Below are positions 6,680-15,328 of a DNA stretch of 24,056 nt, piece after piece (position 1 is the first letter of the stretch; each line of letters starts with the position of its first letter). A program made the translations under genes and the position numbers. Source of the stretch: Bacteroidales bacterium GP2 (lineage in GTDB: Bacteria; Bacteroidota; Bacteroidia; Bacteroidales; Muribaculaceae); contig DAAJ01000034.1 of NCBI GenBank assembly GCA_001701115.1, forward strand, positions 13,286-37,341. The letters run 5' to 3'. The notes beneath the pieces were generated by a model that was not told where the DNA came from, did no database searches, and was given only the letters and a program-made list of their open reading frames with translations.

Positions 6680-8317
6680 ATGACTCAAAAAGATACTAAC
6701 CCCGAGAACAGGAAATTTGAAAAAGAATTGTCAACGATGAGTCCCTTTGAAATCAAAGGCACCCTAATTGAGCTTGCTGAAAAGAGGGCACGGCGCTCCA
6801 CCGCGACTCTTCTTAATGCCGGACGCGGCAACCCTAACTGGATTCTTAGTTATCCCCGAAAAGCATTCTTCCTTTTGGGTGATTTTGCGATGGAGGAAGC
6901 AGACAGGACAGCTTTTGACAAGGAGTGGGGAATAGTTGCATCCCCGTCACAGGACGGTATGGCACAGCGTTTTGTAGAGTTCCTTGACCGGCATAAGGAT
7001 GAAATCGGCGGTAAGGTGCTCAGGCATTTCTATGACCATGTTACCAGGGAGTTGAAAGCGGATCCGGATGAATTTGTTTTTGAGCTCGTTGACGGGATTA
7101 TCGGGGACCAGTATCCTACCCCTCCGCGAATATTGAAATATACCGAACTGATTACCCGTGAGTATTTGCGTTGGGCAATGGGCGGTGAAGGTGATGATGC
7201 AGCCTATGACCTTTTTGCTACCGAAGGTAGCACAGCAGGAATGTGCTATATGTTCAACTCCTTGAAAGCTAATAAGTTGCTCAAAAAAGGTGATAAGATA
7301 GCACTTCTGACACCATGCTTCACCCCATATCTGGAGATTCCGGAGCTTGCCGAATTTGGACTTGACATAGTATATGTAAGCGCAAATGCGGTAGAGAAGG
7401 ATGGCTACCACGATTGGCAGTACAGCAAAGCGGAAATCGACAAGTTGCGTGATCCCGCAGTGAAGGTAGTGTGCGTCACCAACCCGTCGAATCCACCGAG
7501 TGTTTGTCTCGCTCCTGATGTGCTCGACGGCATAGTTGACGTAGTGAAGAATGACAACCCTGATTTAATGGTCATTACCGATGATGTGTATGGCACATTT
7601 ATTAAAGGGTTCAGGTCGCTCATGTATGTGCTGCCATATAACACCATCTGTTTGTATTCCTTCTCAAAATATTTCGGGGCAACCGGATGGAGAGTAGCGG
7701 CGATGGCTCTCAGGCAAGATAACGTGTTTGACAAGCTTATAGGTGAGCTCCCTGAAGAGGAGAAGAAGGAGTTGGATAAGCGTTACAGCTCTATGACCCT
7801 TGAGCCCCGCAAGCTTAAATTTATAGACCGCCTTGTTGCAGACAGCCGTCTTGTTGCTCTTAACCACACCGCAGGTTTGTCAACTCCGCAGCAAATCCAG
7901 ATGGCTCTCTTCTCGGCATTTGCGTATCTGCACCGTGAGGATATTCAGCCTCGCCTCATAGATATGATTCAGCGCCGTCTGCACAATCTCTGGAGCACAA
8001 CCGGGTTTACCCTGCAGCCGGACCCTAATCGTGCCGGATATTACAGTGAGATAGACATGATGGTTTGGGCAAAGAAATTCTATGGTGATGATTTTGCTAA
8101 ATACCTTGAAAAGAATTATCTGCCGCTTGACTTTGTAATCCGTCTTGCAAATGAAACCTCAATTGTTCTTCTCAACGGCGATGGATTTGATGGACCAGCA
8201 TGGTCTGTAAGAGCGTCACTCGCCAACCTTGATGATGACGCATATCTGAAAATAGGCGCGGCGATTCGCAAAATCCTCGATGAATACCATTCTCTTTATC
8301 TCTCCTCGCAGAAATAA
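6680..8317 (+). CDS. aspD: Aspartate 4-decarboxylase (bifunctional aspartate aminotransferase / aspartate 4-decarboxylase)
   Basis: 545 residues; characterised AspD enzymes are close to 530-545, whereas ordinary aspartate aminotransferases are near 400. A fold-type I PLP enzyme converting L-aspartate to L-alanine and CO2. The Schiff-base lysine is K330 in YSFSKYFGATGWR, with N271 (TNPSNPPS) and D301/D302-VY (ITDDVYGTF) contacting PLP. The N-terminal segment with LLNAGRGNPNW (45-54) is the AspD-type substrate region. The extra length lies in the N-terminal 110 residues and in an insertion after K330 (EEEKKELDKRYSSMTLEPRK region), as expected for this subfamily. It lies 40 nt after aspT on the same strand. 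Together they form the known aspTD decarboxylation and exchange unit. The gene ends before a convergent hairpin. Confidence 0.93.
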   Translation: MTQKDTNPENRKFEKELSTMSPFEIKGTLIELAEKRARRSTATLLNAGRGNPNWILSYPRKAFFLLGDFAMEEADRTAFDKEWGIVASPSQDGMAQRFVEFLDRHKDEIGGKVLRHFYDHVTRELKADPDEFVFELVDGIIGDQYPTPPRILKYTELITREYLRWAMGGEGDDAAYDLFATEGSTAGMCYMFNSLKANKLLKKGDKIALLTPCFTPYLEIPELAEFGLDIVYVSANAVEKDGYHDWQYSKAEIDKLRDPAVKVVCVTNPSNPPSVCLAPDVLDGIVDVVKNDNPDLMVITDDVYGTFIKGFRSLMYVLPYNTICLYSFSKYFGATGWRVAAMALRQDNVFDKLIGELPEEEKKELDKRYSSMTLEPRKLKFIDRLVADSRLVALNHTAGLSTPQQIQMALFSAFAYLHREDIQPRLIDMIQRRLHNLWSTTGFTLQPDPNRAGYYSEIDMMVWAKKFYGDDFAKYLEKNYLPLDFVIRLANETSIVLLNGDGFDGPAWSVRASLANLDDDAYLKIGAAIRKILDEYHSLYLSSQK

Positions 8318-8355
8318 ACTTATATGCGGTAAACAAAGGTAATGCCTGACAAGTG

Positions 8356-8396
8356 AAATGCACTCCAAAAGTTTTTCTAACTCTCGGAGTGCATTT
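8356..8396. terminator. Hairpin at the aspD / M16 convergent junction
   Basis: AAATGCACTCC (8356-8366) and GGAGTGCATTT (8386-8396) form a perfect 11-bp stem with a 19-nt loop. It starts 38 nt past the aspD stop and about 100 nt past the M16 stop, so it could end both convergent transcripts. Neither side has a long T tract (plus strand: ATTTATGC), so it may be a weak terminator or a 3'-end stabiliser. The rest of 8318-8499 is AT-rich with no visible gene. Confidence 0.5.
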
Positions 8397-8499
8397 ATGC
8401 TTCGCTTATTATTTACCCTCTTGACGCTTATAAAAGTTTTCGCAATGTAGCGCTCTTTGGGTGAGTTGTTTTACAATCAAATTTATTATTTATATGGTA

Positions 8500-9795
8500 T
8501 TAGAGGGGGAGTCCGGCGGATATTGTTATTGCGTCGGCAGGGGTAAGGTGCTCTGCGGCAACACGCATTATTGTTTCAGAATCAATGGTATTGACTGCAT
8601 TGATTCTCATGTTGAAATAGTCCTGTGGCAACGCTGAAGTGTGTATTGTCTGGTGGAATCCGATAATGGTGTCAGGCGAATCGGTTGTGTCAATGAGCGT
8701 GCCTATTTCGGCAAGCCGCAGTCGCTCAAGTTCCTCCGGAGTCAAGGGCGCTGTTGCAAGGCGCTCAATCTCTTTTCTTATCTCCTCCTTGACCGGATTT
8801 ATGTAAGAAGCATCACATTGGGTTGTTATTACTGCCGTGCTTCCTTCGCTGAATCCGAGAAGTGCAGCCCTCACGCCGTAGGTCATCCCTTTCTCTTCAC
8901 GGATATTCTGTGAAAGGCGGCTGCCGAAATAACCTCCGAGTGCCATTACTGCAAGGCGCAATGCGAGGTAGTCGGCATGTGATCGTCCTATCGTTGGAAT
9001 TGTCACTGATAGCGCGCTTTGTGAGGAGTCCGCTACAGGTATGTGCTCATAATATCCTCTTGCTTGTGGTGCAAAAGGCACTACATTCAAAGACGTGGCT
9101 GGTGCGGTGCATTCGATTCTCCCGAATGCGCTGTTAATCTGGTTTTCAATATCTGGCGTCACTCTGCCAAAAGCGTACAGGCACAGGTTTGCTGGATGTT
9201 GTGTCCGTATGAAAAATTCAGACAGTTCATCTGGTATGACAGAGCGGAAATCATCGGCATAGACCTCGGTTGCAAGAGGATGTTTTTTGCCGTATGCGAG
9301 TTCTGAACTTCGCGCATTGACCTTGAATGTCTCAGTAGTCTGGGCAATTTCACGCTCTTCCGCTTTCCTGTTAGCCATTATCCTGGTTTCATGTTCCGGA
9401 AAAACCGGATGCTGTACTATTTCCGCAGCAATTGGGAGTACCGCTTTAGCTTTATCCGGCAGCATGAAGAAGTTGGTTGAGGTGTAATGGGAGGATACTG
9501 TGGTTTTAAGCCACGCGCCATTCATGTCAAGATGGTTTGCTATCTCCTCCGCCGAAAGCGATGTACACCCGAAACGGCGCATCTCCGCAGCCATGATTGC
9601 TGTTTGCGGTTTTTTCGCTTCCGCCATCCCTCCACGGTTTATCGCCGCGATGTTCACCAGTCCCATATCAGGACGGTCATAGATTTTAAGCGGAATGCCG
9701 TTGTCAAGCATAACCGTGCGTAGTTCAGGCAGTGGTGCCGGTGAAGGTGCGTATAAAGCCGGACGCTTGGAGCGGTCAAGTGCAGGTGTTGTCAT
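8500..9795 (-). CDS. M16 (insulinase-like) family protein lacking the HxxEH zinc motif
   Basis: 431 residues, one M16B-type unit made of two homologous halves. The family's zinc motif HxxEH should follow the GG(M)xE turn. Here the turn NRGGMAE (53-59) is followed by M68-A-A-E71-M72: both histidines are methionine while the glutamate stays. The second half retains the substrate-binding pair in IREEKGMTYGVRA (R299, Y306), plus ALGGYFGSRLSQNIR. This is the pattern of the non-catalytic partner in two-chain M16B peptidases, where one chain has HxxEH and the other the R/Y pair. No catalytic partner is in the window. No signal peptide is visible, so it appears cytoplasmic. Its ATG overlaps the kdsB stop (ATGA), the last gene of a tightly packed run. 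Confidence 0.85.
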   Translation of the reverse strand: MTTPALDRSKRPALYAPSPAPLPELRTVMLDNGIPLKIYDRPDMGLVNIAAINRGGMAEAKKPQTAIMAAEMRRFGCTSLSAEEIANHLDMNGAWLKTTVSSHYTSTNFFMLPDKAKAVLPIAAEIVQHPVFPEHETRIMANRKAEEREIAQTTETFKVNARSSELAYGKKHPLATEVYADDFRSVIPDELSEFFIRTQHPANLCLYAFGRVTPDIENQINSAFGRIECTAPATSLNVVPFAPQARGYYEHIPVADSSQSALSVTIPTIGRSHADYLALRLAVMALGGYFGSRLSQNIREEKGMTYGVRAALLGFSEGSTAVITTQCDASYINPVKEEIRKEIERLATAPLTPEELERLRLAEIGTLIDTTDSPDTIIGFHQTIHTSALPQDYFNMRINAVNTIDSETIMRVAAEHLTPADAITISAGLPL

Positions 9796-10547
9796 AGCGT
9801 TGTGTTATCTATGAATTTTTTTGCCGCCTCAAGGTCAGCGGGAGTATCTATGCCTAAAGTCGGGATATCTGTGACACCAACTTTTATTTTATATCCGGCA
9901 GCAAGCCATGTGAGTTGTTCAAGTCGTTCCGCTTTCTCAAGTGGGGAAGGGGGTAACTGGCATATCTGTTCAATTATCCCTTTTCGGAAGGCATATATGC
10001 CGACATGGGTGAAAAAAGTTGCCGAGTGAACCCATTTTTGCCATTCTACGTCGCGCACATATGGGATTATTGAACGCGAGAAATATAATGCAAATCCATT
10101 GTCATCCATCACTACCTTCGGGGTATCGGGGCTGAACAGGGCATCGAATCCGTCGGCAGGATTGAATCTTTTGGCAAGTGTCGCTATTTGTGTAGCGGGC
10201 ACATTGAAGCATTCTTTCAAAAGGGTGATATGTGCCGGGGTTATAAAAGGCTCGTCCCCCTGTATATTTATTATAATGTCTGCGTCAGTAGTGATTTTGC
10301 TCGCTGCTTCCGCGCATCTTTGGGTGCCTCCGGGGCAATTCTCCGAAGTCATGATGCAATTAGCCCCGAAGCCATGTGCAACTGTTGCAATCTGTTCGCT
10401 GTCTGTTGCAATCCAGATCTCATCCACCGCTTCAGAAGCATTTTCCCACACTCTCTGTATCACCGGTTTGCCTCCGAGAAGCGCAAGAGGCTTGCCGGGG
10501 AAACGTGTGGATGCCATTCGAGCCGGAATAATGCCTAAGGTCTTCAT
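9792..10547 (-). CDS. kdsB: 3-deoxy-manno-octulosonate cytidylyltransferase (CMP-Kdo synthetase)
   Basis: 251 residues, the normal length. Transfers CMP from CTP to Kdo in the cytoplasm, activating it for the LPS inner core. The nucleotide-binding N-terminus reads IIPARMASTRFPGKPLALLG (6-25), followed by EIWIATDSEQIA and the metal-binding IINIQGDEPFI; a later RSIIPYVRDVEWQKW segment and HVGIYAFRKGIIE are typical of KdsB. Its stop overlaps the start of the M16 gene by 4 nt, and it begins 2 nt after the PHP gene ends, so translation is probably coupled on both sides. Its presence indicates a Kdo-containing LPS. Confidence 0.96.
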   Translation of the reverse strand: MKTLGIIPARMASTRFPGKPLALLGGKPVIQRVWENASEAVDEIWIATDSEQIATVAHGFGANCIMTSENCPGGTQRCAEAASKITTDADIIINIQGDEPFITPAHITLLKECFNVPATQIATLAKRFNPADGFDALFSPDTPKVVMDDNGFALYFSRSIIPYVRDVEWQKWVHSATFFTHVGIYAFRKGIIEQICQLPPSPLEKAERLEQLTWLAAGYKIKVGVTDIPTLGIDTPADLEAAKKFIDNTTL

Positions 10548-10549
10548 TG

Positions 10550-11362
10550 TTATACTGTTTTTAGCAGAGTGATAGCTTCCGGGCGTCCTGCGTTGATAAG
10601 TTCGGGATAATGTGCGTCGCTGTTGACAACGATTGTCACTCCGGCATCAACCATCCTTTTCCAATACTTTTGCGACGGGAAAAAGCGATGATGATCGGCG
10701 AGGGCTTTTGTATTGATTTCCACAACCGCGCCTGAAGCTATGATATTGTCAATAGTGTCCTGCACCAGTGCCTCATACCATTTCTCCTCCTCTATCCCAT
10801 GTGAAAAATGAGCGGCATTATGACCTATTTTGTCAAAATGACCTATAATGTCAAATCCTCCGGCGGAAATCATGTCATTTGTCTGGGCGTAAAAACTCTC
10901 TACGACTCCACGGATATCATTGTCAAAATAGCGGTCCATTTTCTTTTTGAATGACTCGAAGCGTCCGTCAACGTCAATCATTCCTTCTGCAGAGGGTATG
11001 AAATGGACTGAACCGATTCGGTAGTCAAGCGGTAGAGTGGCAAAGTATGGATTTGCAGGTCCCCACTCTTTGCCGATATAGTCAATCTCCATGGCGCAGT
11101 ATAGCTTCAGGCGGTCGGAATACTGCTCCTTAAGCCGGTTGGACTCTGCAATGTAGTCATTGACCTTGTCAAAGTCTATGTTGCATGGCGATGGAAATTG
11201 TATCGGTGAATGGGGGGAGAAGCCGTAATGTGTGAATCCGCTGTCGGCAGCCGCTTTAGCAAATTCAGCCATTTCCGCTCTTCCGTCACAGAATTGGGTA
11301 TGGGAATGGAAGTTATATTTGTCAGTTGTACCGGTTATGCTTTTGAAATCAATCATAGGCAC
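10550..11362 (-). CDS. PHP-domain phosphatase, histidinol-phosphatase (HisJ/HisK) type
   Basis: 270 residues, a full single PHP domain. Metal-ligand motifs appear in order: NFHSHTQFCDGRA near residues 17-29, GFSPHSPIQF near 47-56, CAMEIDYIG near 89-97, SVHFIP near 118-123, DIIGHFDKIGHN near 174-185, VVEINTKALADHHRF near 218-232 and VVNSDAHYPE near 250-259. This motif set fits the HisJ-type histidinol-phosphate phosphatase of histidine synthesis, but no other his gene is nearby. Related PHP phosphoesterases are hard to tell apart, so the substrate is uncertain. It lies 3 nt after cstA and 2 nt before kdsB. Confidence 0.85.
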   Translation of the reverse strand: MPMIDFKSITGTTDKYNFHSHTQFCDGRAEMAEFAKAAADSGFTHYGFSPHSPIQFPSPCNIDFDKVNDYIAESNRLKEQYSDRLKLYCAMEIDYIGKEWGPANPYFATLPLDYRIGSVHFIPSAEGMIDVDGRFESFKKKMDRYFDNDIRGVVESFYAQTNDMISAGGFDIIGHFDKIGHNAAHFSHGIEEEKWYEALVQDTIDNIIASGAVVEINTKALADHHRFFPSQKYWKRMVDAGVTIVVNSDAHYPELINAGRPEAITLLKTV

Positions 11363-11365
11363 ATT

Positions 11366-12814
11366 CTATTCTGTCACTAATTGTTTCGGCTGTTTGCTTT
11401 TCCACCGCAGGAAGAGTGCGAGGAAAGCGGTCGCCACAAGTATTCCTGCCGCAACTGCAATGGAGATAGAGAGCCCGAAACCCTCCGGACGTCTTGCAAA
11501 AAGCAAATAGCTGACACTGACTGCGGTCATGAAAAGCGCAGGGAGCAGGCTGACAATATATGCTTTGTTGTGTCGTGCAAGGTAAACAGTTACAGCCCAA
11601 AGCGTAAACACCGCAAGGGTCTGGTTGCTCCATGCGAAATATCTCCACAGCACATTGAAATCAATGAACATCAGCACAAATGCCGCAACGAAGAGCGGGA
11701 TACATACAAGAAGCCTTTTTATGAATGTTTTCTGCTTGATTTTCAAGAAATCGGCAACAATAAGGCGAGCACTGCGCAGGGCGGTGTCACCGGTGCTGAT
11801 TGGCGCGGCGATAACTCCGAGAAGAGCCAGTATGCCTCCTGCGGTGCCAAGCCATGTTACAGAAATTTCCTTTACGAGTGCTCCGGCGCTGTTGCCATGC
11901 TCAGCCATATACTGCCCGAGTTGGTCATAACTCCCCGCAAATGCGATTGCGGCAGCAGCCCAGATAAGCGCGACTATGCCTTCGGTCACCATTGCCCCGT
12001 AGAATATGGGACGGGCAAGTTTCTCATTTGTAAGGCATCTTGCCATCATCGGTGACTGTGTGGCGTGGAAACCGGATATAGCCCCGCAGGCTATGCTCAC
12101 AAACATCATCGGGAAAATGGGATGAACTGACTGGTCTCCGGAAAAGCGGTTGCCTATGCCATTTTCAAATCCTGAAGGAATATCAATGCCTGAAAAAAGC
12201 AGATAGCCGAGAAGCCCTACCGCCATAAAGAGGAGAGCGAACCCGAATAGAGGATATAAATTGCCGATTACCTTATCAATAGGGAGCAGGGTGGCGAGGA
12301 TATAGTAGCCGAGGATAATTGCAACCCACACCGAGCGGTCAAGCCATGAAGGTGTCATTGATGCAAGCAGGTCGGCAGGTGTCAACACGAATACTGCAAC
12401 CACAAGCACAAGAAGCACAACAGAAAAGGCTCTCATTACCTGTTTTACTCCTGTGCCAAGCTCATGACCGACAATCTCAGGGAGGGATGCTCCTCCCATA
12501 CGGATTGAAATTACCCCAGAAAGGAAATCATGCACAGCACCGGCAAATATCGTGCCGAGAACAATCCAGAGGAATGCTGCCGGACCGAACATTATGCCCA
12601 TGATAGCGCCGAAAATAGGTCCGAGTCCGGCAATGTTGAGGAATTGGATCAAGAATACTTTCCATGTTGGCATAGGCATATAGTCTACGCCGTCCGTCAT
12701 GGTATGTGCCGGCATAGGTGTGTCGGAGCGCGTGCCTATTATTTTGTCAACCAACGCGCCGTAAACGAAGTATCCGCCGATTAGCACGGCGAGAGCAATC
12801 AAAAACGCATGCAT
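11366..12814 (-). CDS. cstA: Carbon starvation protein CstA family transporter (short form)
   Basis: 482 residues with about 12-13 hydrophobic helices. The N-terminus contains the CstA core: TDGVDYMPMPTWKVFLIQFLNIAG is followed by GPIFGAIMGIMFGPAAFLWI and a VHDFLSGVISIRMGGASLPEI stretch. A second conserved block reads FVSIACGAISGFHATQSPMMARCL. Enterobacterial CstA and YjiY/BtsT are about 700 residues; this short form is the usual one in Bacteroidota. Characterised members take up peptides or pyruvate, so the substrate here is open. It starts 13 nt after floA and ends 3 nt before the PHP gene. Confidence 0.92.
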   Translation of the reverse strand: MHAFLIALAVLIGGYFVYGALVDKIIGTRSDTPMPAHTMTDGVDYMPMPTWKVFLIQFLNIAGLGPIFGAIMGIMFGPAAFLWIVLGTIFAGAVHDFLSGVISIRMGGASLPEIVGHELGTGVKQVMRAFSVVLLVLVVAVFVLTPADLLASMTPSWLDRSVWVAIILGYYILATLLPIDKVIGNLYPLFGFALLFMAVGLLGYLLFSGIDIPSGFENGIGNRFSGDQSVHPIFPMMFVSIACGAISGFHATQSPMMARCLTNEKLARPIFYGAMVTEGIVALIWAAAAIAFAGSYDQLGQYMAEHGNSAGALVKEISVTWLGTAGGILALLGVIAAPISTGDTALRSARLIVADFLKIKQKTFIKRLLVCIPLFVAAFVLMFIDFNVLWRYFAWSNQTLAVFTLWAVTVYLARHNKAYIVSLLPALFMTAVSVSYLLFARRPEGFGLSISIAVAAGILVATAFLALFLRWKSKQPKQLVTE

Positions 12815-12827
12815 GCAGTAATATCGT

Positions 12828-13802
12828 TTATTTTGTTGGTTGGCTTACAGGCGATGCGATTGTTTCGCGCATATTTGTATCCGCCTGCACATTTTTCATA
12901 CGGTAATAGTCCATTATGCCGAGGTTGCCGGAAGTGAATGCTTCTGCCATAGCCTTAGGTAGTTCAGCTTCAGCCTCAATGACTTTAGCTCTTGCCTCCT
13001 GTGCTTTTGCTTTCATTTCCTGCTCAAGGGCGATTGCCATTGCCCTGCGCTCTTCTGCCTTTGCCTGTGCGATGTTTTTGTCAGCCTGAGCCTGGTCTAT
13101 CTGGAGAGCCGCACCGATATTTTTGCCTATGTCAATATCGGCGATGTCGATAGACAGGATTTCAAATGCTGTGCCGCTGTCAAGCCCTTTGCGGAGCACC
13201 AGCTTGGATATGCTGTCAGGGTTTTCAAGCACCTGCTTGTGGCTTTCAGATGAGCCTATTGATGATACTATGCCTTCACCTACTCGCGCAAGCACGGTGT
13301 CCTCTCCTGCGCCGCCTACAAGCTGCTTGATGTTGGCGCGCACGGTAACACGGGCTTTTGCAATCAGCTGTATGCCGTCTTTTGCCACAGCTGTAACCGG
13401 AGGTGTATCGATGACCTTAGGATTCACGCTCATCTGCACCGCCTGAAACACGTCACGCCCGGCAAGGTCTATAGCTGTCGCCATTTTGAATCCGAGGTCA
13501 ATATTTGCTTTCGATGCCGACACAAGTGCATGGACAACTTTTTCTACATTTCCTCCGGCAAGATAATGAGCTTCGAGGTCGTCGCGGGAAACATCGTGCA
13601 GACCAGCCTTATGGGCTTCAATCATTGCCTGGACGATTGTGCCTACAGGCACTTTACGGATTCGCATCAGCACAAGCTGCATCAGCGAAATTCGCACTCC
13701 GCTCACCCGTGCGCTTATCCATAGGAAAAAAGGAACGTAGTAGAAGAATATGCATAGTAGCAGCAACGCTACCGCAGCAAGTATAATAACAGTTAATTCC
13801 AT
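12828..13802 (-). CDS. floA: Flotillin-like protein FloA (UPF0365)
   Basis: 324 residues. One N-terminal membrane segment (about 3-30, very hydrophobic, rich in L/F/Y) is followed by the conserved FloA body: RVSGVRISLMQLVLMRIRKVP, the HKAGLHDVSRDDLEAHYLAGGNV region, and ATAIDLAGRDVFQAVQMSVNPKVI. The C-terminal half is an Ala/Glu/Lys-rich coiled coil (KAEERRAMAIALEQEMKAKA and EARAKVIEAEAELPKAMAEA). FloA oligomers organise functional membrane microdomains. It is probably co-transcribed with the PD40 gene upstream (47 nt gap) and cstA downstream (13 nt gap). Confidence 0.95.
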   Translation of the reverse strand: MELTVIILAAVALLLLCIFFYYVPFFLWISARVSGVRISLMQLVLMRIRKVPVGTIVQAMIEAHKAGLHDVSRDDLEAHYLAGGNVEKVVHALVSASKANIDLGFKMATAIDLAGRDVFQAVQMSVNPKVIDTPPVTAVAKDGIQLIAKARVTVRANIKQLVGGAGEDTVLARVGEGIVSSIGSSESHKQVLENPDSISKLVLRKGLDSGTAFEILSIDIADIDIGKNIGAALQIDQAQADKNIAQAKAEERRAMAIALEQEMKAKAQEARAKVIEAEAELPKAMAEAFTSGNLGIMDYYRMKNVQADTNMRETIASPVSQPTK

Positions 13803-13849
13803 AAGATATAAAATGTAAATGATTGATTCAATGAAAAGAGAAGACAGGA

Positions 13850-15238
13850 TTATATCCCCGGCATCTCTGCGCTTACTATCCTGTTGCGCAAAGATGTTAT
13901 CTCGTTTCTTAGCCGTTCTATATTTGCCTCGGCATCAAGTATAGAACCAGAGCGTGAACGGTTTCCGCGTGAATATTCATCCCTGAGTCTGGCGAGCGAT
14001 GTCTCTTTCTCTTTAAGCTGCTCTATGCGTGAAACGTACTGTCCAGCAAGGGAACGTGCCTGTGATGACCTGAGCTGTTTTAGCGTGAGCTGTCTGCCGT
14101 CCGGCATCGGAATGACAAGTTCCGGCTCTGCATCCTCTTTTGCTTCTTTAGCCCGTTCAGATGCCGCAATCAAATCGGAGTAGTCTTTGCCGTATTCCCA
14201 TGTCCTGCGGTAGTCGGTGAGCCGTGCGAGTCCCCCGAGGTTTTCAGTGTCAACAGGATAATTGATTCTCAGCTCCTGCGGTATAAACTTGTAGATGGTG
14301 ATGTAGTCACCGAGACGATTCCTGTCGGTCGCCCACCAGCCTATTCCGGTTTCCTCATCAATTGCAAGGAGGTAATCATCGTAAGGGGAGTTATAAGGCA
14401 TGCCGATATTTTGCGGTTGCAGGAATTTTTCTCCATCAAAGCGTGAAATGAAAATATCGTAGCCTCCCAGTGAGTTTTCTCCGTTATTGGCAAAATATAG
14501 GGTTATGCCATCGCTCATGAGAAAAGGAAAATTTGCATCTCCGCCTTCATTTAGCGCGCTACCGAGCATCATCGGTTCCTCCCATGAGCCATCTGCGAGC
14601 TGCCATGTCTGTGCAAGCTGGATTTTGCCACCGTCGGATGTTCCCCATATAATGGTGGAGCTGTTGTCGGAAGTGAATGCGGTAGACCCTTCTGCCGGAT
14701 TTAACCGGCGGGAAAGCGACTGCGCGCCCTGGATGCTTCCGGCGGATGCCGCAAGGCGGTATGCCTCAAAGAAATTTTCCTTTGGAACGGCAATACTGTC
14801 TATAATAACAATTTTCTCAACCCTGTCCAGCATCGCCTTTGCGGTTTCAATCCGCTCCATAAGGGCGTCCGCCTCTTCGCTTACCGGTTTTCTGGCTTTT
14901 TTTTGCGCAGCGGCATATTTGTCGAGAATATCTTCCGCTTCATCAAAGTGGTATTCGTCAAACTCTATTTCCGCAAGGGTGATTTTAGCCTCATTTGTGC
15001 CCCGGGCAAGATATGTGCGTGCCGCTTTAAAGTCACCGTTTTTTGCCAGTGCGATTCCAGCCATAGTATTTGCTGCCGCATTTTTCGGCGCTTTGTCCGC
15101 TATAGCCCTCAGCTCCGGAGCCGCTTCGGCATAGAGTCCCTGCGCAAAAGCCTGTTTAGCCTCATCGGGAGTCATTGCGTTAGCACAATGCAAGCCGATG
15201 AGGCTAATGGTAGAAAGTAATATATGTTTTAGTTTCAC
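13850..15238 (-). CDS. Secreted/periplasmic protein with TPR-like N-terminus, PD40 propeller repeats and C-terminal coiled coil
   Basis: 462 residues from a GTG start. A signal peptide covers about 1-20 (KLKHILLSTISLIGLHCANA), followed by a helical TPR-like region (about 20-140: EAKQAFAQGLYAEAAPELRA; AGIALAKNGDFKAARTYLA). Next come PD40/WD40-like propeller strands (about 190-320: DANFPFLMSDGITLYFANNG, then GYDIFISRFDGEKFLQPQNI and NSPYDDYLLAIDE). The last 60 residues are a charged coiled coil. TPR plus PD40 is common in Bacteroidota envelope proteins, often with an OmpA domain; none is present here. I chose GTG 15238 over ATG 15265 because the -7 promoter box (15263-15270) covers that ATG and the signal peptide begins right after the GTG. 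First gene of the floA-cstA-PHP-kdsB-M16 run. Exact function unknown. Confidence 0.75.
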   Translation of the reverse strand: MKLKHILLSTISLIGLHCANAMTPDEAKQAFAQGLYAEAAPELRAIADKAPKNAAANTMAGIALAKNGDFKAARTYLARGTNEAKITLAEIEFDEYHFDEAEDILDKYAAAQKKARKPVSEEADALMERIETAKAMLDRVEKIVIIDSIAVPKENFFEAYRLAASAGSIQGAQSLSRRLNPAEGSTAFTSDNSSTIIWGTSDGGKIQLAQTWQLADGSWEEPMMLGSALNEGGDANFPFLMSDGITLYFANNGENSLGGYDIFISRFDGEKFLQPQNIGMPYNSPYDDYLLAIDEETGIGWWATDRNRLGDYITIYKFIPQELRINYPVDTENLGGLARLTDYRRTWEYGKDYSDLIAASERAKEAKEDAEPELVIPMPDGRQLTLKQLRSSQARSLAGQYVSRIEQLKEKETSLARLRDEYSRGNRSRSGSILDAEANIERLRNEITSLRNRIVSAEMPGI

Positions 15239-15262
15239 GATTATATAGTCTGATTCACACCC

Positions 15263-15294
15263 CAAAGATACAAAATCTTTAGCAACGCCGCAAT
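15263..15294 (-). promoter_or_regulatory. Promoter of the PD40-floA-cstA-PHP-kdsB-M16 operon
   Basis: On the minus strand TATCTTTG (15270 to 15263) matches TAnnTTTG exactly, and ATTG (ending at 15291) lies 20 nt upstream, matching three of four bases of TTTG. Predicted transcription start is near 15256, about 18 nt before the GTG at 15238. The position rules out the in-frame ATG at 15265 as the translation start. Confidence 0.6.
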
Positions 15295-15328
15295 ATCACA
15301 CTATAGTATAGGTGAAATGGCAGGGAGG

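Noticed and set aside
15239..15265. Upstream in-frame ATG for the PD40 gene
   Set aside because: It lies within the exact TAnnTTTG -7 box and would put charged residues ahead of the signal peptide. The GTG at 15238 fits both the signal peptide and the promoter.
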